NCBI GenBank assembly: GCA_963738615.1
Contig: CAVTXI010000015.1
Location: 70,125 to 134,124, forward strand
DNA from: CAVTWY01 sp963738615
Lineage (GTDB): Bacteria > Pseudomonadota > Gammaproteobacteria > Burkholderiales > Burkholderiaceae_C
Direction: 5' to 3'
Length of the DNA stretch: 64,000 nt
The translations under genes were made by a program, and so were the position numbers. Shown piece by piece: positions 8,495 to 17,810 of this stretch (positions within the stretch are counted from its first letter, which is position 1; every line of letters starts with the position of its first letter). The notes under the pieces were generated by a model. The model had not been told where the DNA came from. It searched no databases and saw nothing but the letters and a program-made list of their open reading frames with translations.

Positions 8495-9652
8495 ATGGCC
8501 AACCCACCGCGCCGGCAGGCTCTGTACGCATCACGCTCGCCCCGTCCGGCGGGCGGCCCGGCATCGACCGATGCTGTGGGCACCGTTGTCAACGGCGCTT
8601 CCCAGTGGTCGGCAGACAAGCCCTCGCCCGGTGTGACGTCGGCCAGCGTCACGCCAACCGAGTCACAAGCGCGTCGCAGGTACCGCGGGCATACCACGAT
8701 GTCGTCGCCGCTGGCCCGGCGCTGGTTGCTGCTGGGCCTGCTGCTCGCGGCGACGGCGGCCTACTTGATGTTGCCGTGGCGCCAATGGGTGCCGCAGCGG
8801 CTGACGCAAGAGATTCTCGAGGGCGCTGTGATGCACACCCTCGAAAAGAACCCCACGCCGTCGCCCGCCGCGAAAGCTTACGCCGCCGTCATGCCGTCGA
8901 CCGTGCGCGTGATCGGCGTGCAGGACGGTGATGACGACAAGCTGCCTGACTCGAAGGAAGTGCGCCCGCCGAACAAGCGCTTGCTGCCCGGCCCGCCCAC
9001 GGCCGACGAGGACAAACCGAGTTCGAAGGACAAAGGCACCGACAAGGCCAAGCCCCGCGGCGACAAAGACGCCGACAAGCAAGGCAAGTCCGACAAGCCC
9101 GATGACAAAGACGACGACAACACGGTCGGCACCGGCGTCGTCATCATCGACAACGGCACCATCCTGACGAATATGCACGTGGTGCTGGGCGCCAAACAGG
9201 TGAAGGTGGAATTCGCCGACGGTCTGGTCAGCGACGCCGAGGTGGTGGGTGTGCGACCCGAACACGACCTTGCGGTGCTGCGCGCCAAGCGCATCCCCGA
9301 CGACCTGATCGCCGCGACGATGCGCTCGACCGCCGATCTGAAACCCGGCGACCGCGTCACCGCGATCGGCTTCCCGTTCGGCATCGGGCCGTCGGTGTCG
9401 CACGGCGTGGTGTCGGGGCTCAAGCGCGACTTCCGTTCGCCGAAGGGCGACAAGGTGCTCAGCAACCTGATCCAGTTCGACGCGGCTGCCAACCCGGGCA
9501 ACTCGGGCGGCCCACTCATCACCGACGACGGCGCGGTCGTCGGCATCGTCACCGCGATCTACAACCCGGGCCAGGGGCGCTTCTTCGTCGGCCTAGGGTT
9601 CGCGGTGCCGATCGAGGCCGCCGCACAGGCGGCAGGCTTGCCGCCCTTTTGA
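8495..9652 (+). CDS. S1C trypsin-like serine protease, membrane-anchored
   Basis: This DegP/HtrA-like protease of 385 residues has a single membrane anchor (WLLLGLLLAATAAYLMLP, residues ~75-92). A very hydrophilic Lys/Asp linker follows at ~150-195 (SKDKGTDKAKPRGDKDADK), then the trypsin domain with the catalytic triad visible: His in TNMHVVLG, Asp in EHDLAVL, Ser in NPGNSGGPL. No PDZ domain follows; the protein ends soon after the protease fold. I place the start at 8495 because AGGAGA lies four bases upstream; an internal ATG at 8699, just before the anchor, is the alternative. It is the first gene of a run with MoxR, DUF58 and VWA genes. Confidence 0.85.
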   Translation: MANPPRRQALYASRSPRPAGGPASTDAVGTVVNGASQWSADKPSPGVTSASVTPTESQARRRYRGHTTMSSPLARRWLLLGLLLAATAAYLMLPWRQWVPQRLTQEILEGAVMHTLEKNPTPSPAAKAYAAVMPSTVRVIGVQDGDDDKLPDSKEVRPPNKRLLPGPPTADEDKPSSKDKGTDKAKPRGDKDADKQGKSDKPDDKDDDNTVGTGVVIIDNGTILTNMHVVLGAKQVKVEFADGLVSDAEVVGVRPEHDLAVLRAKRIPDDLIAATMRSTADLKPGDRVTAIGFPFGIGPSVSHGVVSGLKRDFRSPKGDKVLSNLIQFDAAANPGNSGGPLITDDGAVVGIVTAIYNPGQGRFFVGLGFAVPIEAAAQAAGLPPF

Positions 9653-9708
9653 TCCCACCGGCCTGCCCCCGTTCTGAACCTTCCATCATCACGAGGATTC
9701 CGACAACC

Positions 9709-10719
9709 ATGAGCATCGAACCCCGCACCACCGCCGAGTCCATGCAGAAGCTGCTGTACGAGGTCAAGCGCATCGTCGTCGGCCAAGACCGCTTCCTCGA
9801 GCGCGTGCTGGTCGCCATGTTGGCGCAGGGCCATCTGCTGGTCGAAGGCGTGCCGGGGCTGGCGAAGACGCTGACGGTGAAGACGCTGGCGAGGGCGCTG
9901 TCGGGCAACTTCAAGCGCATTCAATTCACGCCCGACCTGGTGCCCAGCGACCTGGTGGGCACGCGCATCTTCAACCAGAAGACCGGTGAGTTCAGCACCA
10001 ACCTGGGCCCGGTGTTCACGAACCTGCTGCTGGCCGACGAGATCAACCGCGCGCCGGCCAAGGTGCAAAGCGCGCTGCTCGAGGTGATGCAGGAGCGCCA
10101 GGTCACGATCGCAGGCGAAACGCACAAGGTGCCCGAGCCCTTCCTGGTGATGGCGACGCAGAACCCGATCGAGACCGAAGGCACCTACCCGCTGCCCGAG
10201 GCGCAGGTCGATCGCTTCATGATGAAGGTGCTGGTCGACTACCCGAACGAAGAAGAAGAGTTCGTGATCGTGCAGCGCGTGACCGGCACGCCAGCCGAGG
10301 TGAACGCCGTGACGACCACCGCCGAGCTGGCCGAACTCCAGCGTGAGACGCGTCGCGTCTACTGCGACCCTTCGCTGATCGGCTTCGCCGTGCGCGTCGT
10401 CGCGGCCACGCGCGACCCGGCGAAAGCTGGCCTGGACGATCTTTCGCGCTTCATCACTTTCGGCGCCAGCCCACGCGCCACGATCTCGATGATCGAAGGC
10501 GCGCGCGCGCTCGCACTGCTGCGCGGGCGTGCGTACGTGTGGCCCGAAGACATCGTCGACCTGGTGCACGACGTGCTGCGCCATCGCCTGTCGCTCAGCT
10601 ATGAAGCGCTGGCCGAGGGCGTTGACGCGCAGGCTGTGATCGATCGCATCATGAAGCAGGTCGGCGTGCCGGCGCGGCCGCTGGAACATCGCGATGAAGT
10701 CCGTACGGCAAACGCCTGA
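9709..10719 (+). CDS. MoxR family AAA+ ATPase
   Basis: This 336-residue AAA_3 ATPase has Walker A as GVPGLAKT (near residue 50), Walker B as LLADEINRAP, the sensor region MATQNPIETEGTYPLPEAQVDRF and the C-terminal lid domain. MoxR ATPases act as chaperones that remodel or activate metal- or VWA-containing partners, and the downstream DUF58 and VWA genes are their standard neighbours. The start at 9709 (MSIEPRTTAE) is preceded by ACGAGG. The stop lies inside the next gene, which starts at 10694, so the two are translationally linked. Confidence 0.93.
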   Translation: MSIEPRTTAESMQKLLYEVKRIVVGQDRFLERVLVAMLAQGHLLVEGVPGLAKTLTVKTLARALSGNFKRIQFTPDLVPSDLVGTRIFNQKTGEFSTNLGPVFTNLLLADEINRAPAKVQSALLEVMQERQVTIAGETHKVPEPFLVMATQNPIETEGTYPLPEAQVDRFMMKVLVDYPNEEEEFVIVQRVTGTPAEVNAVTTTAELAELQRETRRVYCDPSLIGFAVRVVAATRDPAKAGLDDLSRFITFGASPRATISMIEGARALALLRGRAYVWPEDIVDLVHDVLRHRLSLSYEALAEGVDAQAVIDRIMKQVGVPARPLEHRDEVRTANA

Positions 10720-11785
10720 AAACATGTCTGCGGCTGGCGGCGCGAAGCCCACCGCTGACCTGCGCGCCGACGCGCGCCTGCAGCGCCTGGAGTGGACGGT
10801 CTTCAAGCGCCTGGACGGCCTGCTGCAGGGCGACTGGCGAACCTTCTTCCGCGGCCACGGGCTGGACCTGGCCGAGCTGCGCGAGTACCAGCACCACGAC
10901 GACGTGCGCCGCATCGACTGGAACGTCACCGCACGTCTAAACCAACCGTTCGTGCGCGAGTACCTCGAAGACCGCGAGGCCACCGCGTGGTTCCTGCTGG
11001 ACCTCAGCCCGTCGATCGACTTCGGCACCCGCGCGCGCAAACGCAGCGTCGCGGTCGACCTGGTGGCGGTACTGGCGACCGCGCTCGTGCGCAAGGGCCA
11101 CCGCGTGGGCGCGCATCTGTACGGGCGGCGCGTGGAACAACGCACCGCGCGCTCACCCGCCGGTGCCATGCGCGCCGAAGCGCCGGTGCCAGCGCGCAGC
11201 GGCCGGCGCCAGGTGCTCGAGCTGATGCATCGCATCGGCGAGCGGCCGCGCCCTGCGCTTGTTCGCGACACCCGCGACGCGCGCGGCAAAACCGGCGAAG
11301 GCACGCGTCTGGACCAGATGCTGCATGCAGCGCAGGCCAACCTGCGCGGGCGCTGCGTCGTGTTCGTCGTGTCCGACTTCATCAGCGCGCCCGGCTGGGA
11401 CGCGCCGCTGGGTGCGCTGGCAAGGCGCCATGACGTGGTCGCGGTGCGCATCGTCGACCCCGCCGAGCGCGAGATGCCCGACGTGGGCCTGATCCCGTTG
11501 GTCGACGCCGAGACCGGCGAGCGCATGCTGGTCGACACCAGTTCGGCGAAGTTCCGTCAACGCTACGCGCAGGCTGCGGCGCGGCGCGAGGCGCAGGTGC
11601 ACGAGTCGCTGGCGCGTGCCGGCGTCGACACGCTCGAGATCGACACCGGCGACGATCTTGCCGCCTCGCTGCTGCGCTTCGTTCACGCGCGTCGCGAACG
11701 CGCTCGCCTGTCAGCCGGCGGCGCGGCGCGCGCGGCACGTCACCGGCAACCACCGTCGTCGTCCCCCACAAGGGCCATGCCATGA
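10694..11785 (+). CDS. DUF58 domain protein
   Basis: This 363-residue protein belongs to the DUF58 group that accompanies MoxR ATPases. The family core FRGHGLDLAELREYQHHDDV followed by RRIDWNVTARLNQP is clear near residue 60. It leads into a degenerate VWA-like domain (FLLDLSPSIDFGT) with further blocks at FVVSDFISAPGWDAPL and AVRIVDPAEREMPDVG. The start at 10694 overlaps the MoxR gene by 26 bases; a second ATG at 10724, just after the MoxR stop, is possible. Its TGA overlaps the ATG of the VWA gene. A role in envelope stress or enzyme maturation with MoxR is inferred from the family. Confidence 0.88.
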   Translation: MKSVRQTPENMSAAGGAKPTADLRADARLQRLEWTVFKRLDGLLQGDWRTFFRGHGLDLAELREYQHHDDVRRIDWNVTARLNQPFVREYLEDREATAWFLLDLSPSIDFGTRARKRSVAVDLVAVLATALVRKGHRVGAHLYGRRVEQRTARSPAGAMRAEAPVPARSGRRQVLELMHRIGERPRPALVRDTRDARGKTGEGTRLDQMLHAAQANLRGRCVVFVVSDFISAPGWDAPLGALARRHDVVAVRIVDPAEREMPDVGLIPLVDAETGERMLVDTSSAKFRQRYAQAAARREAQVHESLARAGVDTLEIDTGDDLAASLLRFVHARRERARLSAGGAARAARHRQPPSSSPTRAMP

Positions 11786-12828
11786 ACCGATCGCCGATCA
11801 ACTTCCTGTGGCCCGACATGTTGTGGCTGCTGCTGCTGCTGCCGCTGCTGGTCGCGTTGTATGTCTGGCTGCTGAAGCGGCGCAAGAAGTCGGCCGTGGC
11901 GTGGAGCAACCTCGACATCGTGCGCGAGGCCCAAGGGCCCGGCACCGCGTGGCGCCGGCACGTGCCGCCGCTGCTGCTGTTCCTGTCGCTGGCGGCGATG
12001 CTGTTCGCGGTGTCGCGGCCGTCGGCGGTGGTGACGCTGCCGCTGGTCGACCAGACCATCATCCTCGCGATCGACGTGTCGGGCAGCATGCGCGCCACCG
12101 ACGTGCTGCCATCGCGCATCGTCGCGGCGCAGAACGCGGCCAAGGCTTTCATCGAGGGGCTGCCTCGGACGGTGCGCGTGGGCATCGTGCAGTTCGCCGG
12201 CACCGCGGCCATCGTGCAGCCGCCCACGACCAGCCGTGATGACGCCATCGCGGCCATCGACCGCTTCCAGCTCCAACGCGCGACCGCCACCGGCAGCGGC
12301 ATCGTGCTGAGCCTGTCAGCGATCTTCCCCGACGCCGACATCGACCTGTCGCAGATCACCGGCCAGCGCAACATGGCGCGACCGCTGGGCGAGCAGAAGT
12401 CGAAAGACACCTTCACGCCGGTCGAGCCGGGTTCGTACGATTCGGCGGCGATCATCATGCTGACCGACGGCCAGCGCACCACCGGCCCCGACCCGATGGA
12501 CGCGGCCAAGATGGCCGCCGACCGCGGCGTGAAGGTCTACACCGTGGGCATCGGCACGAAAGAAGGCGACACCATCGGCTTCGAAGGCTGGACGATGCGC
12601 GTGCGCCTGGACGAGGCTGCGCTGAAGAACGTCGCCGCGGCCACGCGCGCCGAATACTTCTATGCGGGCACGGCCGAAGACCTCAAGCGCGTGTACCAGT
12701 CGCTGGGCATGCGCATGACGGCGCAGAAGAAGGAGACCGAGGTGTCGGCCCTGTTCGCCGCGCTGGCCGCGCTGCTGGCGATCACCGCGGCGGCGTTGTC
12801 GTTGTGGTGGTATGGGCGGGTGGTCTGA
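11782..12828 (+). CDS. VWA domain membrane protein (BatA-like)
   Basis: This 348-residue protein has an N-terminal membrane segment (MLWLLLLLPLLVALYVWLL), a second one near residue 60 (LLLFLSLAAMLFAV) and a VWA domain. The domain has the MIDAS motif DVSGS (residues ~95-99), the conserved Thr region and Asp in MLTDGQRTTG. A C-terminal membrane helix follows (LFAALAALLAITAAALSLWW). This is the BatA/Aerotolerance layout usual after MoxR and DUF58. It starts at an ATGA overlap with the previous gene. The last gene of the four-gene operon, it converges on the Uma2 gene four bases away. Confidence 0.9.
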   Translation: MNRSPINFLWPDMLWLLLLLPLLVALYVWLLKRRKKSAVAWSNLDIVREAQGPGTAWRRHVPPLLLFLSLAAMLFAVSRPSAVVTLPLVDQTIILAIDVSGSMRATDVLPSRIVAAQNAAKAFIEGLPRTVRVGIVQFAGTAAIVQPPTTSRDDAIAAIDRFQLQRATATGSGIVLSLSAIFPDADIDLSQITGQRNMARPLGEQKSKDTFTPVEPGSYDSAAIIMLTDGQRTTGPDPMDAAKMAADRGVKVYTVGIGTKEGDTIGFEGWTMRVRLDEAALKNVAAATRAEYFYAGTAEDLKRVYQSLGMRMTAQKKETEVSALFAALAALLAITAAALSLWWYGRVV

Positions 12829-12831
12829 CGG

Positions 12832-13323
12832 TCAGAGCTCGAGCGGCCAGCGGCTGTCTTCGCGTTCCCCGGCGGCGTCGAACACCTTCGTGGCGCCGTC
12901 ATCGGCCACGATCCAGACCTCGGCCGCTCCCGCTTCGAGGTACAGCCGCGTCTTCAGCGCCATCTCGTCTTCGGTGTTCGACGGCGAGCGGACCTCAATG
13001 CAGAGTTCGGGCGCCGAGGTGAACGGCGTTTGCTCGCCCTGGCGCTCGAGGAAGGCAGCCGAAGCCCAGGCCACATCGGGCACACGCACGCCGTCGGTCG
13101 TGGCGACCGAGCACTCGACCAGCGTGCGGCCCTCGGCAAACTGCTGCCTCAGCGCCCCGGCCAGGTCGCCTTGCTTCAGCGCATGTCGGTTGCTTGCCGG
13201 GCTCATTTCGATCACCCCGTAGCCATTGAGCTCGATCTTTCCGGGAACGTCCCGAAGCAAAGGGTCACGGCAAAGCTCGCTCCACCGCAGCGCCAGCGTT
13301 TCGTAGCTGCCGAAATGTCCCAT
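12832..13323 (-). CDS. Uma2 family (DUF820) putative endonuclease
   Basis: This 163-residue protein is of the Uma2/DUF820 family with a restriction-endonuclease-like fold. The conserved order is seen: GYGVIEMSPASNRHALKQGDLAGAL, then VRVPDVAW, then APELCIEVRSPSNTEDEM with the catalytic-type E-V-x-S-P-S-N, then YLEAGAAEVWIVA. I start it at MGHFGSYETL (13323); an upstream extension to 13386 is open but unlike the family. The biological role of Uma2 proteins outside cyanobacteria is not established. It is a monocistronic unit divergent from the rhomboid gene. Confidence 0.85.
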   Translation of the reverse strand: MGHFGSYETLALRWSELCRDPLLRDVPGKIELNGYGVIEMSPASNRHALKQGDLAGALRQQFAEGRTLVECSVATTDGVRVPDVAWASAAFLERQGEQTPFTSAPELCIEVRSPSNTEDEMALKTRLYLEAGAAEVWIVADDGATKVFDAAGEREDSRWPLEL

Positions 13324-13360
13324 GCGTCGGAGTCTACGGCGTGCCCTATGCTCGCGCCCC

Positions 13361-13986
13361 ATGCCCGGCAACAGCCCCGTCATCACCTACCTACTCCTGG
13401 GCATCACCTGCCTGGTGTCGTACCTGGCGTGGAAGTCGCCGACCCTGTTGCAACGCCTGATCCTGTGGCCCCCGGCCGTCTCGCGGGGCAACGAGTTCGA
13501 CCGGCTGGTGACGCACGGCTTCATCCACGCCGACGCCGCACATCTGATCTTCAACATGGTCACGCTGTACTTCTTCGGCAGCGCGGTCGAGTCGCGTGCT
13601 TCGTGGCGCGCATCGGGTACGCGGGGTTCCTGGCTTTCTACCTCGTCGCGATCGTGGTCGCCATCCTGCCGACGTACCTGCGTCATCGCAGCGATGCCAC
13701 CTACCGCAGCCTGGGCGCGTCGGGCGCGGTGTCGGCGGTGCTGTTCTCGTTCATCCTGTCCGCACCCTGGGCGATGATCTTCGTCTTCTTCATTCCGGTG
13801 CCCGCGATCCTCTACGCGGTGTTCTACGTCGGCTACTCGATCTGGATGGACAAGCGCGGCGGTGACAACGTCAACCACAGCGCGCACCTGTGGGGCGCGC
13901 TCTTCGGCATCGTGGCCACGTTGGTGATCGAGCCGCGGGCTTGGGCGGTGTTTCTCGATCAGTTGTCCAAGCCGCGGTTCGGCTGA
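13361..13986 (+). CDS. Rhomboid family intramembrane serine protease (frame break near 13597)
   Basis: This ~208-residue multi-spanning membrane protein has the rhomboid landmarks: HLIFNMVTLYFFG in helix 2, the nucleophile motif GASGAVSA, and the C-terminal His in NHSAHLWGALFG. Hydrophobic segments are SPVITYLLLGITCLVSYLAW, FLAFYLVAIVVAILPTYL and AMIFVFFIPVPAILYAVF. The first 79 residues are in one frame and the rest in the next; a single-base change around AVESR restores a normal rhomboid, so a sequencing indel is likely. Start ATG at 13361. Confidence 0.85.
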
Positions 13987-14016
13987 ACAAAGCCGCTCGA
14001 CCGTTTCGCGCCGCGG

Positions 14017-14238
14017 TCAAAGCTTCAGCACCCACTGGATCACTGACTTCATCACGAAGCCGAAGATCCCGAAGGCGAGCACGAAGAACAGCACGAAGGT
14101 GCCGAACCGGCCGGCTTTCGATTCGCGCGCGGTCTTCCAGATGATGAAGAGCATCAGCGCGATGAACAGGCCCACGCCCCAGGTGACGCCCAGTTGCGCC
14201 ATCTGTGCTTCGGTCATGCCGAAGACGGTGGGCTTCAT
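14017..14238 (-). CDS. DUF2788 small membrane protein
   Basis: This 73-residue protein has two hydrophobic helices (VGLFIALMLFIIWKTA and FGTFVLFFVLAFGIFGFVMK) separated by a basic loop ESKAGR. FGMTEAQMAQLGVTWGVG at the start is typical of DUF2788 proteins of proteobacteria. Its stop-proximal side faces the rhomboid gene. It follows the DUF2189 gene on the same strand with a 13-base gap, so they are probably co-transcribed. Function unknown. Confidence 0.8.
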   Translation of the reverse strand: MKPTVFGMTEAQMAQLGVTWGVGLFIALMLFIIWKTARESKAGRFGTFVLFFVLAFGIFGFVMKSVIQWVLKL

Positions 14239-14251
14239 CGCGCGGCGTCGG

Positions 14252-15037
14252 TCACGTGGTCGCGCCTGCGTCGTCGCGCGGAGGGACGCCGCGCGCGTCG
14301 ATCAGGTCACGATACGCGTGCCACGTGGCATGGCCGATCAGCGGCACCGTGAACACGAAGCCGAACATGCCGGTGGCCATCGACGCGCCCGTGGCCAGCA
14401 TGATGATCACGGCCCAGATCGCCATCGGCACCGGGTTGTCGCCGACCGCGCGCACGCTGGCGAGCATCGCGTCGCGCACGCCGATGCGCCGGTCCAGCAG
14501 CAGCGGGGCCGACACCGCAGTCGCGGCGAAGACCAGCGCGGCGCCGAGCCCGCCCGCGATCAGCCACATCCAGAACAGCAGTTCGCCCTGCTCCGCGACC
14601 GCGTAGCGAAGCAGGTCCAGTGGCCCGGTGATCGGCGCATGAACAAAGAGCGCGAAGATCAGCGCCGAGAACGCAACCCACGCCGTGGCCGCAGCGAAGA
14701 GCACCAGGCCCAGCGCAACCAGCGGCCGCGTGCCGCGCCGCCAGGCCGCGATGGCGTGGCCCAGCCCGGGCGCCGTGCCGGCCTCGCGCACGCGGCTCAG
14801 TTCGTAGAGCCCGGTCGCGAGGATCGGCCCGACCAGCAGAAAGCCGCTGAAGGCGCCCGGCAGCAGGATCCACACCCGCCACGCCAACCACAACACCCCC
14901 CAGCCGCCGACGGCCACCACCACGCCATGCAGCAGGCTCGCGCCGGGCGCAGCGGCGATGTCGCGCAGCGCCAGCCGCAGCCAGCGCCACGGGGCGCTGG
15001 CGTCGACGGTGCGCACGCGAAGGTCAGGGCTCGTCAT
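14252..15037 (-). CDS. DUF2189 integral membrane protein
   Basis: This 261-residue protein has about six membrane helices (for example GVLWLAWRVWILLPGAFSGFL, LVALGLVLFAAATAWVAFSA, MAIWAVIIMLATGASMATGM). The family pattern VRTVDASAPWRWLRLALRDI opens it, LLDRRIGVRDAMLASVRAV comes later, and VPLIGHATWHAYRDLI is near the end. DUF2189 proteins are widespread in alpha- and betaproteobacteria without an assigned function. ATG at 15037; the next upstream gene on this strand is icd, 72 bases away. Confidence 0.85.
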   Translation of the reverse strand: MTSPDLRVRTVDASAPWRWLRLALRDIAAAPGASLLHGVVVAVGGWGVLWLAWRVWILLPGAFSGFLLVGPILATGLYELSRVREAGTAPGLGHAIAAWRRGTRPLVALGLVLFAAATAWVAFSALIFALFVHAPITGPLDLLRYAVAEQGELLFWMWLIAGGLGAALVFAATAVSAPLLLDRRIGVRDAMLASVRAVGDNPVPMAIWAVIIMLATGASMATGMFGFVFTVPLIGHATWHAYRDLIDARGVPPRDDAGATT

Positions 15038-15109
15038 GGTCCGGCTGCGGCGTGGGCGAACACGCTGCTGGCGTCGGTGTGCGGCGAAGGGCGGGCGCTG
15101 AGTCGCGGC

Positions 15110-17350
15110 TCAGCCCTGCGCCGCCGCCAACGCCGCGTTGAACGTCGCGCTGGGCCGCATCACCGCCTTCACCTTCGCGTCATCGGCCATGTAGTAGCCG
15201 CCAATGTCGACCGGCTTGCCCTGCACCGCACCCATCTCGGCGACGATGTGCGACTCGCTGGTGCTGAGCGTTTTCGCCAGTGGCGCGAAGTGCGCCGCCA
15301 GCGCGGCGTCGTCCTTCTGGTTGCTGAGTTCCTGCGCCCAGTACATCGCGAGGTAGAACTGGCTGCCGCGGTTGTCGAGTTCGCCAGTCTTCGGTGATGG
15401 GCTCTTGCGGTTGTCGAGCAGCCTGCCGGTCGCGGCGTCGAGTGTGGTTGCCAGCACCTTGGCCTTCGCGTTGCCGGTCTTCAGGCCCAGGTCCTCGAGG
15501 CTGACCGCGAGGGCGAGGAATTCACCGAGCGAGTCCCAGCGCAGGTGGTTCTCTTCGACCAACTGCTGCACATGCTTCGGCGCCGAGCCACCGGCGCCGG
15601 TCTCGTACATGCCGCCGCCGGCCATCAGCGGCACGATCGACAGCATCTTCGCGCTGGTGCCCAGCTCCATGATCGGGAACAGGTCGGTCAGGTAGTCGCG
15701 CAGGATGTTGCCGGTGACGCTGATGGTGTCCAGCCCGCGCACGACGCGCTCGAGCGTGAAACGCATCGCACGCACCTGGCTCATGATCTGGATGTCCAGG
15801 CCTTTGGTGTCGTGGTCCTTCAGGTAAGTCTTCACCTTCTTGATCAGCTCGTTCTCGTGCGGGCGGTACGGGTCGAGCCAGAACACCGTCGGCGTACCCG
15901 AATTGCGCGCGCGCGTGACCGCAAGCTTCACCCAGTCGCGCACCGGAGCGTCTTTTACCTGGCACATGCGCCAGATATCGCCGGCTTCGACGTTCTGGCT
16001 CATCAGCACCTCGCCGTTGGCCAGGTCAGTGATGTTGGCGACGCCGTCTTCGGTGATCTCGAAGGTTTTGTCGTGGCTGCCGTATTCCTCGGCCTGCTGC
16101 GCCATCAGGCCCACGTTGGGCACCGTGCCCATCGTCTTCGGGTCGAACGCGCCGTGCCATTTGCAGAAGTTGATCATCTCCTGATAGATGCGCGCGAAGG
16201 TGCTTTCGGGCATCACCGCCTTCACGTCCTTCATGCGGCCGTCGGCACCGTACATCTTGCCGCCGTTGCGGATCATCGCGGGCATCGACGCGTCGACGAT
16301 CACATCGTTCGGCGAATGGAAGTTCGTGATGCCCTTGCTCGAATCGACCATCGCGAGTTCAGGGCGGTGCTCGTGGCAGGCATGCAGGTCGCGGATCACG
16401 GCTTCGCGTTGGCTCTGCGGCAGCTTCTCGAGCTTGTCGTAGAGGTTGACCATGCCGTTGTTGACGTTGACGCCCAGCTCGTCGAACAGCTTCGCGTGCT
16501 TCGCGAACGCTTCCTTGTAGAAGATCTTCACGCAGTGGCCGAAGACGATCGGGTGCGACACCTTCATCATCGTGGCCTTGACGTGCAGCGAGAACATCAC
16601 GCCGTACTTGCGCGCGTCTTCGATCTCGCGCTCGTAGAAGGCACACAGCTCCTTCTTGCTCATGAACATCGAGTCGATGACTTCCTTGTCCTGCAGCGCC
16701 ACCTTGGGCTTGAGGACAACCGTCTTGCCGCTCTTGGTGATCAGCTCCATCTTCACGTCACGCGCGCGGTCGAGCGTCATCGACTTTTCGCCATGATAGA
16801 AATCGCCGCCGTGCATGTGCGACACGTGCGTGCGCGACGCCTGTGCCCACTCGGCCATGCTGTGCGGGTTCTTGCGCGCGTACTCTTTCACCGCGCGCGG
16901 CGCGCGGCGGTCGGAATTGCCTTCGCGCAGCACCGGGTTCACGGCCGAGCCGGTGCACTTCTGGTAGCGCGCGCGTATGTCCTTCGCTTCATCGGTTTTC
17001 GGGTCTTCGGGGTAGTCGGGGATCTTGTAGCCCTTGGCCTGAAGCTCGCGGATGCAGGCGATCAATTGCGCCACCGACGCACTGATGTTGGGCAGCTTGA
17101 TGATGTTGGCGTCGGGCTCGAGCGTCTTCTTGCCCAACTCGGCCAGCGTGTCGGGCACGCGCTGTTCGGCAGTCAGGTGCTCGGGAAACGTGGCCAGCAC
17201 GCGCGCGGCCACCGAAATGTCGGCCTTTTCGACCCGAACACCGGCAGGCGCGGTGAAGGTGCGGATGATCGGCAGGAAGGCGCAGGTCGCCAGCAGCGGC
17301 GCCTCGTCGGTGAGGGTGTAGATGATGGTCGGCTGGCTGGGCGTCGTCAT
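15110..17350 (-). CDS. icd: NADP-dependent isocitrate dehydrogenase, monomeric type
   Basis: This is the monomeric isocitrate dehydrogenase of the TCA cycle (isocitrate to 2-oxoglutarate and CO2, reducing NADP), 746 residues, the normal family length. Family blocks are visible along the chain: IIYTLTDEAPLLATCAFLPI at the start, ITNFHSPNDVIVDASMPAMI in the middle, FWLDPYRPHENELIKKV, and ISVTGNILRDYLTDLFPIME. The ATG at 17350 is chosen because it matches the family start and GAGGAG lies six bases upstream; an upstream extension is open but unlike the family. A small inverted repeat (CTGAG/CTCAG) overlaps the stop codon. The gene is intact. Confidence 0.97.
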   Translation of the reverse strand: MTTPSQPTIIYTLTDEAPLLATCAFLPIIRTFTAPAGVRVEKADISVAARVLATFPEHLTAEQRVPDTLAELGKKTLEPDANIIKLPNISASVAQLIACIRELQAKGYKIPDYPEDPKTDEAKDIRARYQKCTGSAVNPVLREGNSDRRAPRAVKEYARKNPHSMAEWAQASRTHVSHMHGGDFYHGEKSMTLDRARDVKMELITKSGKTVVLKPKVALQDKEVIDSMFMSKKELCAFYEREIEDARKYGVMFSLHVKATMMKVSHPIVFGHCVKIFYKEAFAKHAKLFDELGVNVNNGMVNLYDKLEKLPQSQREAVIRDLHACHEHRPELAMVDSSKGITNFHSPNDVIVDASMPAMIRNGGKMYGADGRMKDVKAVMPESTFARIYQEMINFCKWHGAFDPKTMGTVPNVGLMAQQAEEYGSHDKTFEITEDGVANITDLANGEVLMSQNVEAGDIWRMCQVKDAPVRDWVKLAVTRARNSGTPTVFWLDPYRPHENELIKKVKTYLKDHDTKGLDIQIMSQVRAMRFTLERVVRGLDTISVTGNILRDYLTDLFPIMELGTSAKMLSIVPLMAGGGMYETGAGGSAPKHVQQLVEENHLRWDSLGEFLALAVSLEDLGLKTGNAKAKVLATTLDAATGRLLDNRKSPSPKTGELDNRGSQFYLAMYWAQELSNQKDDAALAAHFAPLAKTLSTSESHIVAEMGAVQGKPVDIGGYYMADDAKVKAVMRPSATFNAALAAAQG

Positions 17351-17810
17351 GGTGTTCTCCTCGGGGGCGCGGGCTGGTCCGGCTGCGGACTGTGTTGCGA
17401 CAGTTTGACGTTGCGCTGACGCGTCGGTGCGCGTCGCGGGCAAGGGGATGCAAGGGGACAGTATCCAAGAGCACATGTGCGGTCGGATCAGTCAGCAAGA
17501 GCGCCGCGTCGCCGCGTCGGCTACACTACGCGCACGTGTTGCGTCTGTGCTCTCTGCACGCGACACCTGTTGCAGACAAAGATCGTTGCCCGCCCCCGAC
17601 GCGCCGCGACCCCCCGACCCAGACCGCCGATCCCCAGCCGGATCGAGCCTTCGCAGCGGTCGTCGGCCACTTCCAGCGGCGAGCCTCAACCATCCGCGTC
17701 GGCCGGGCCCATGCCGGTCTCCGGCGCGTGTTCGTTTGGCAGCCCAGGGGGGCCACTTCAGCGTTAACCGCGCGCGAACCCAGAAGGACCCCAAAAAAGG
17801 AACCGATTCC
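17351..17810. promoter_or_regulatory. 460-base divergent intergenic region between icd and infA
   Basis: This region holds the promoters of icd (minus) and infA (plus). No gene-like frame with family resemblance was found. The infA side ends in an A-rich leader with AAAAAAGGAACC eight bases before the ATG. CTACACTACGC near 17521 on the plus strand is a possible extended -10 region, but no clear -35 supports it. Confidence 0.4.

Noticed and set aside
15110..17419. Long plus-strand frame opposite icd (and similar ones opposite rne and galK)
   Set aside because: Typical high-GC antisense frames; the sense strand encodes a complete known enzyme.
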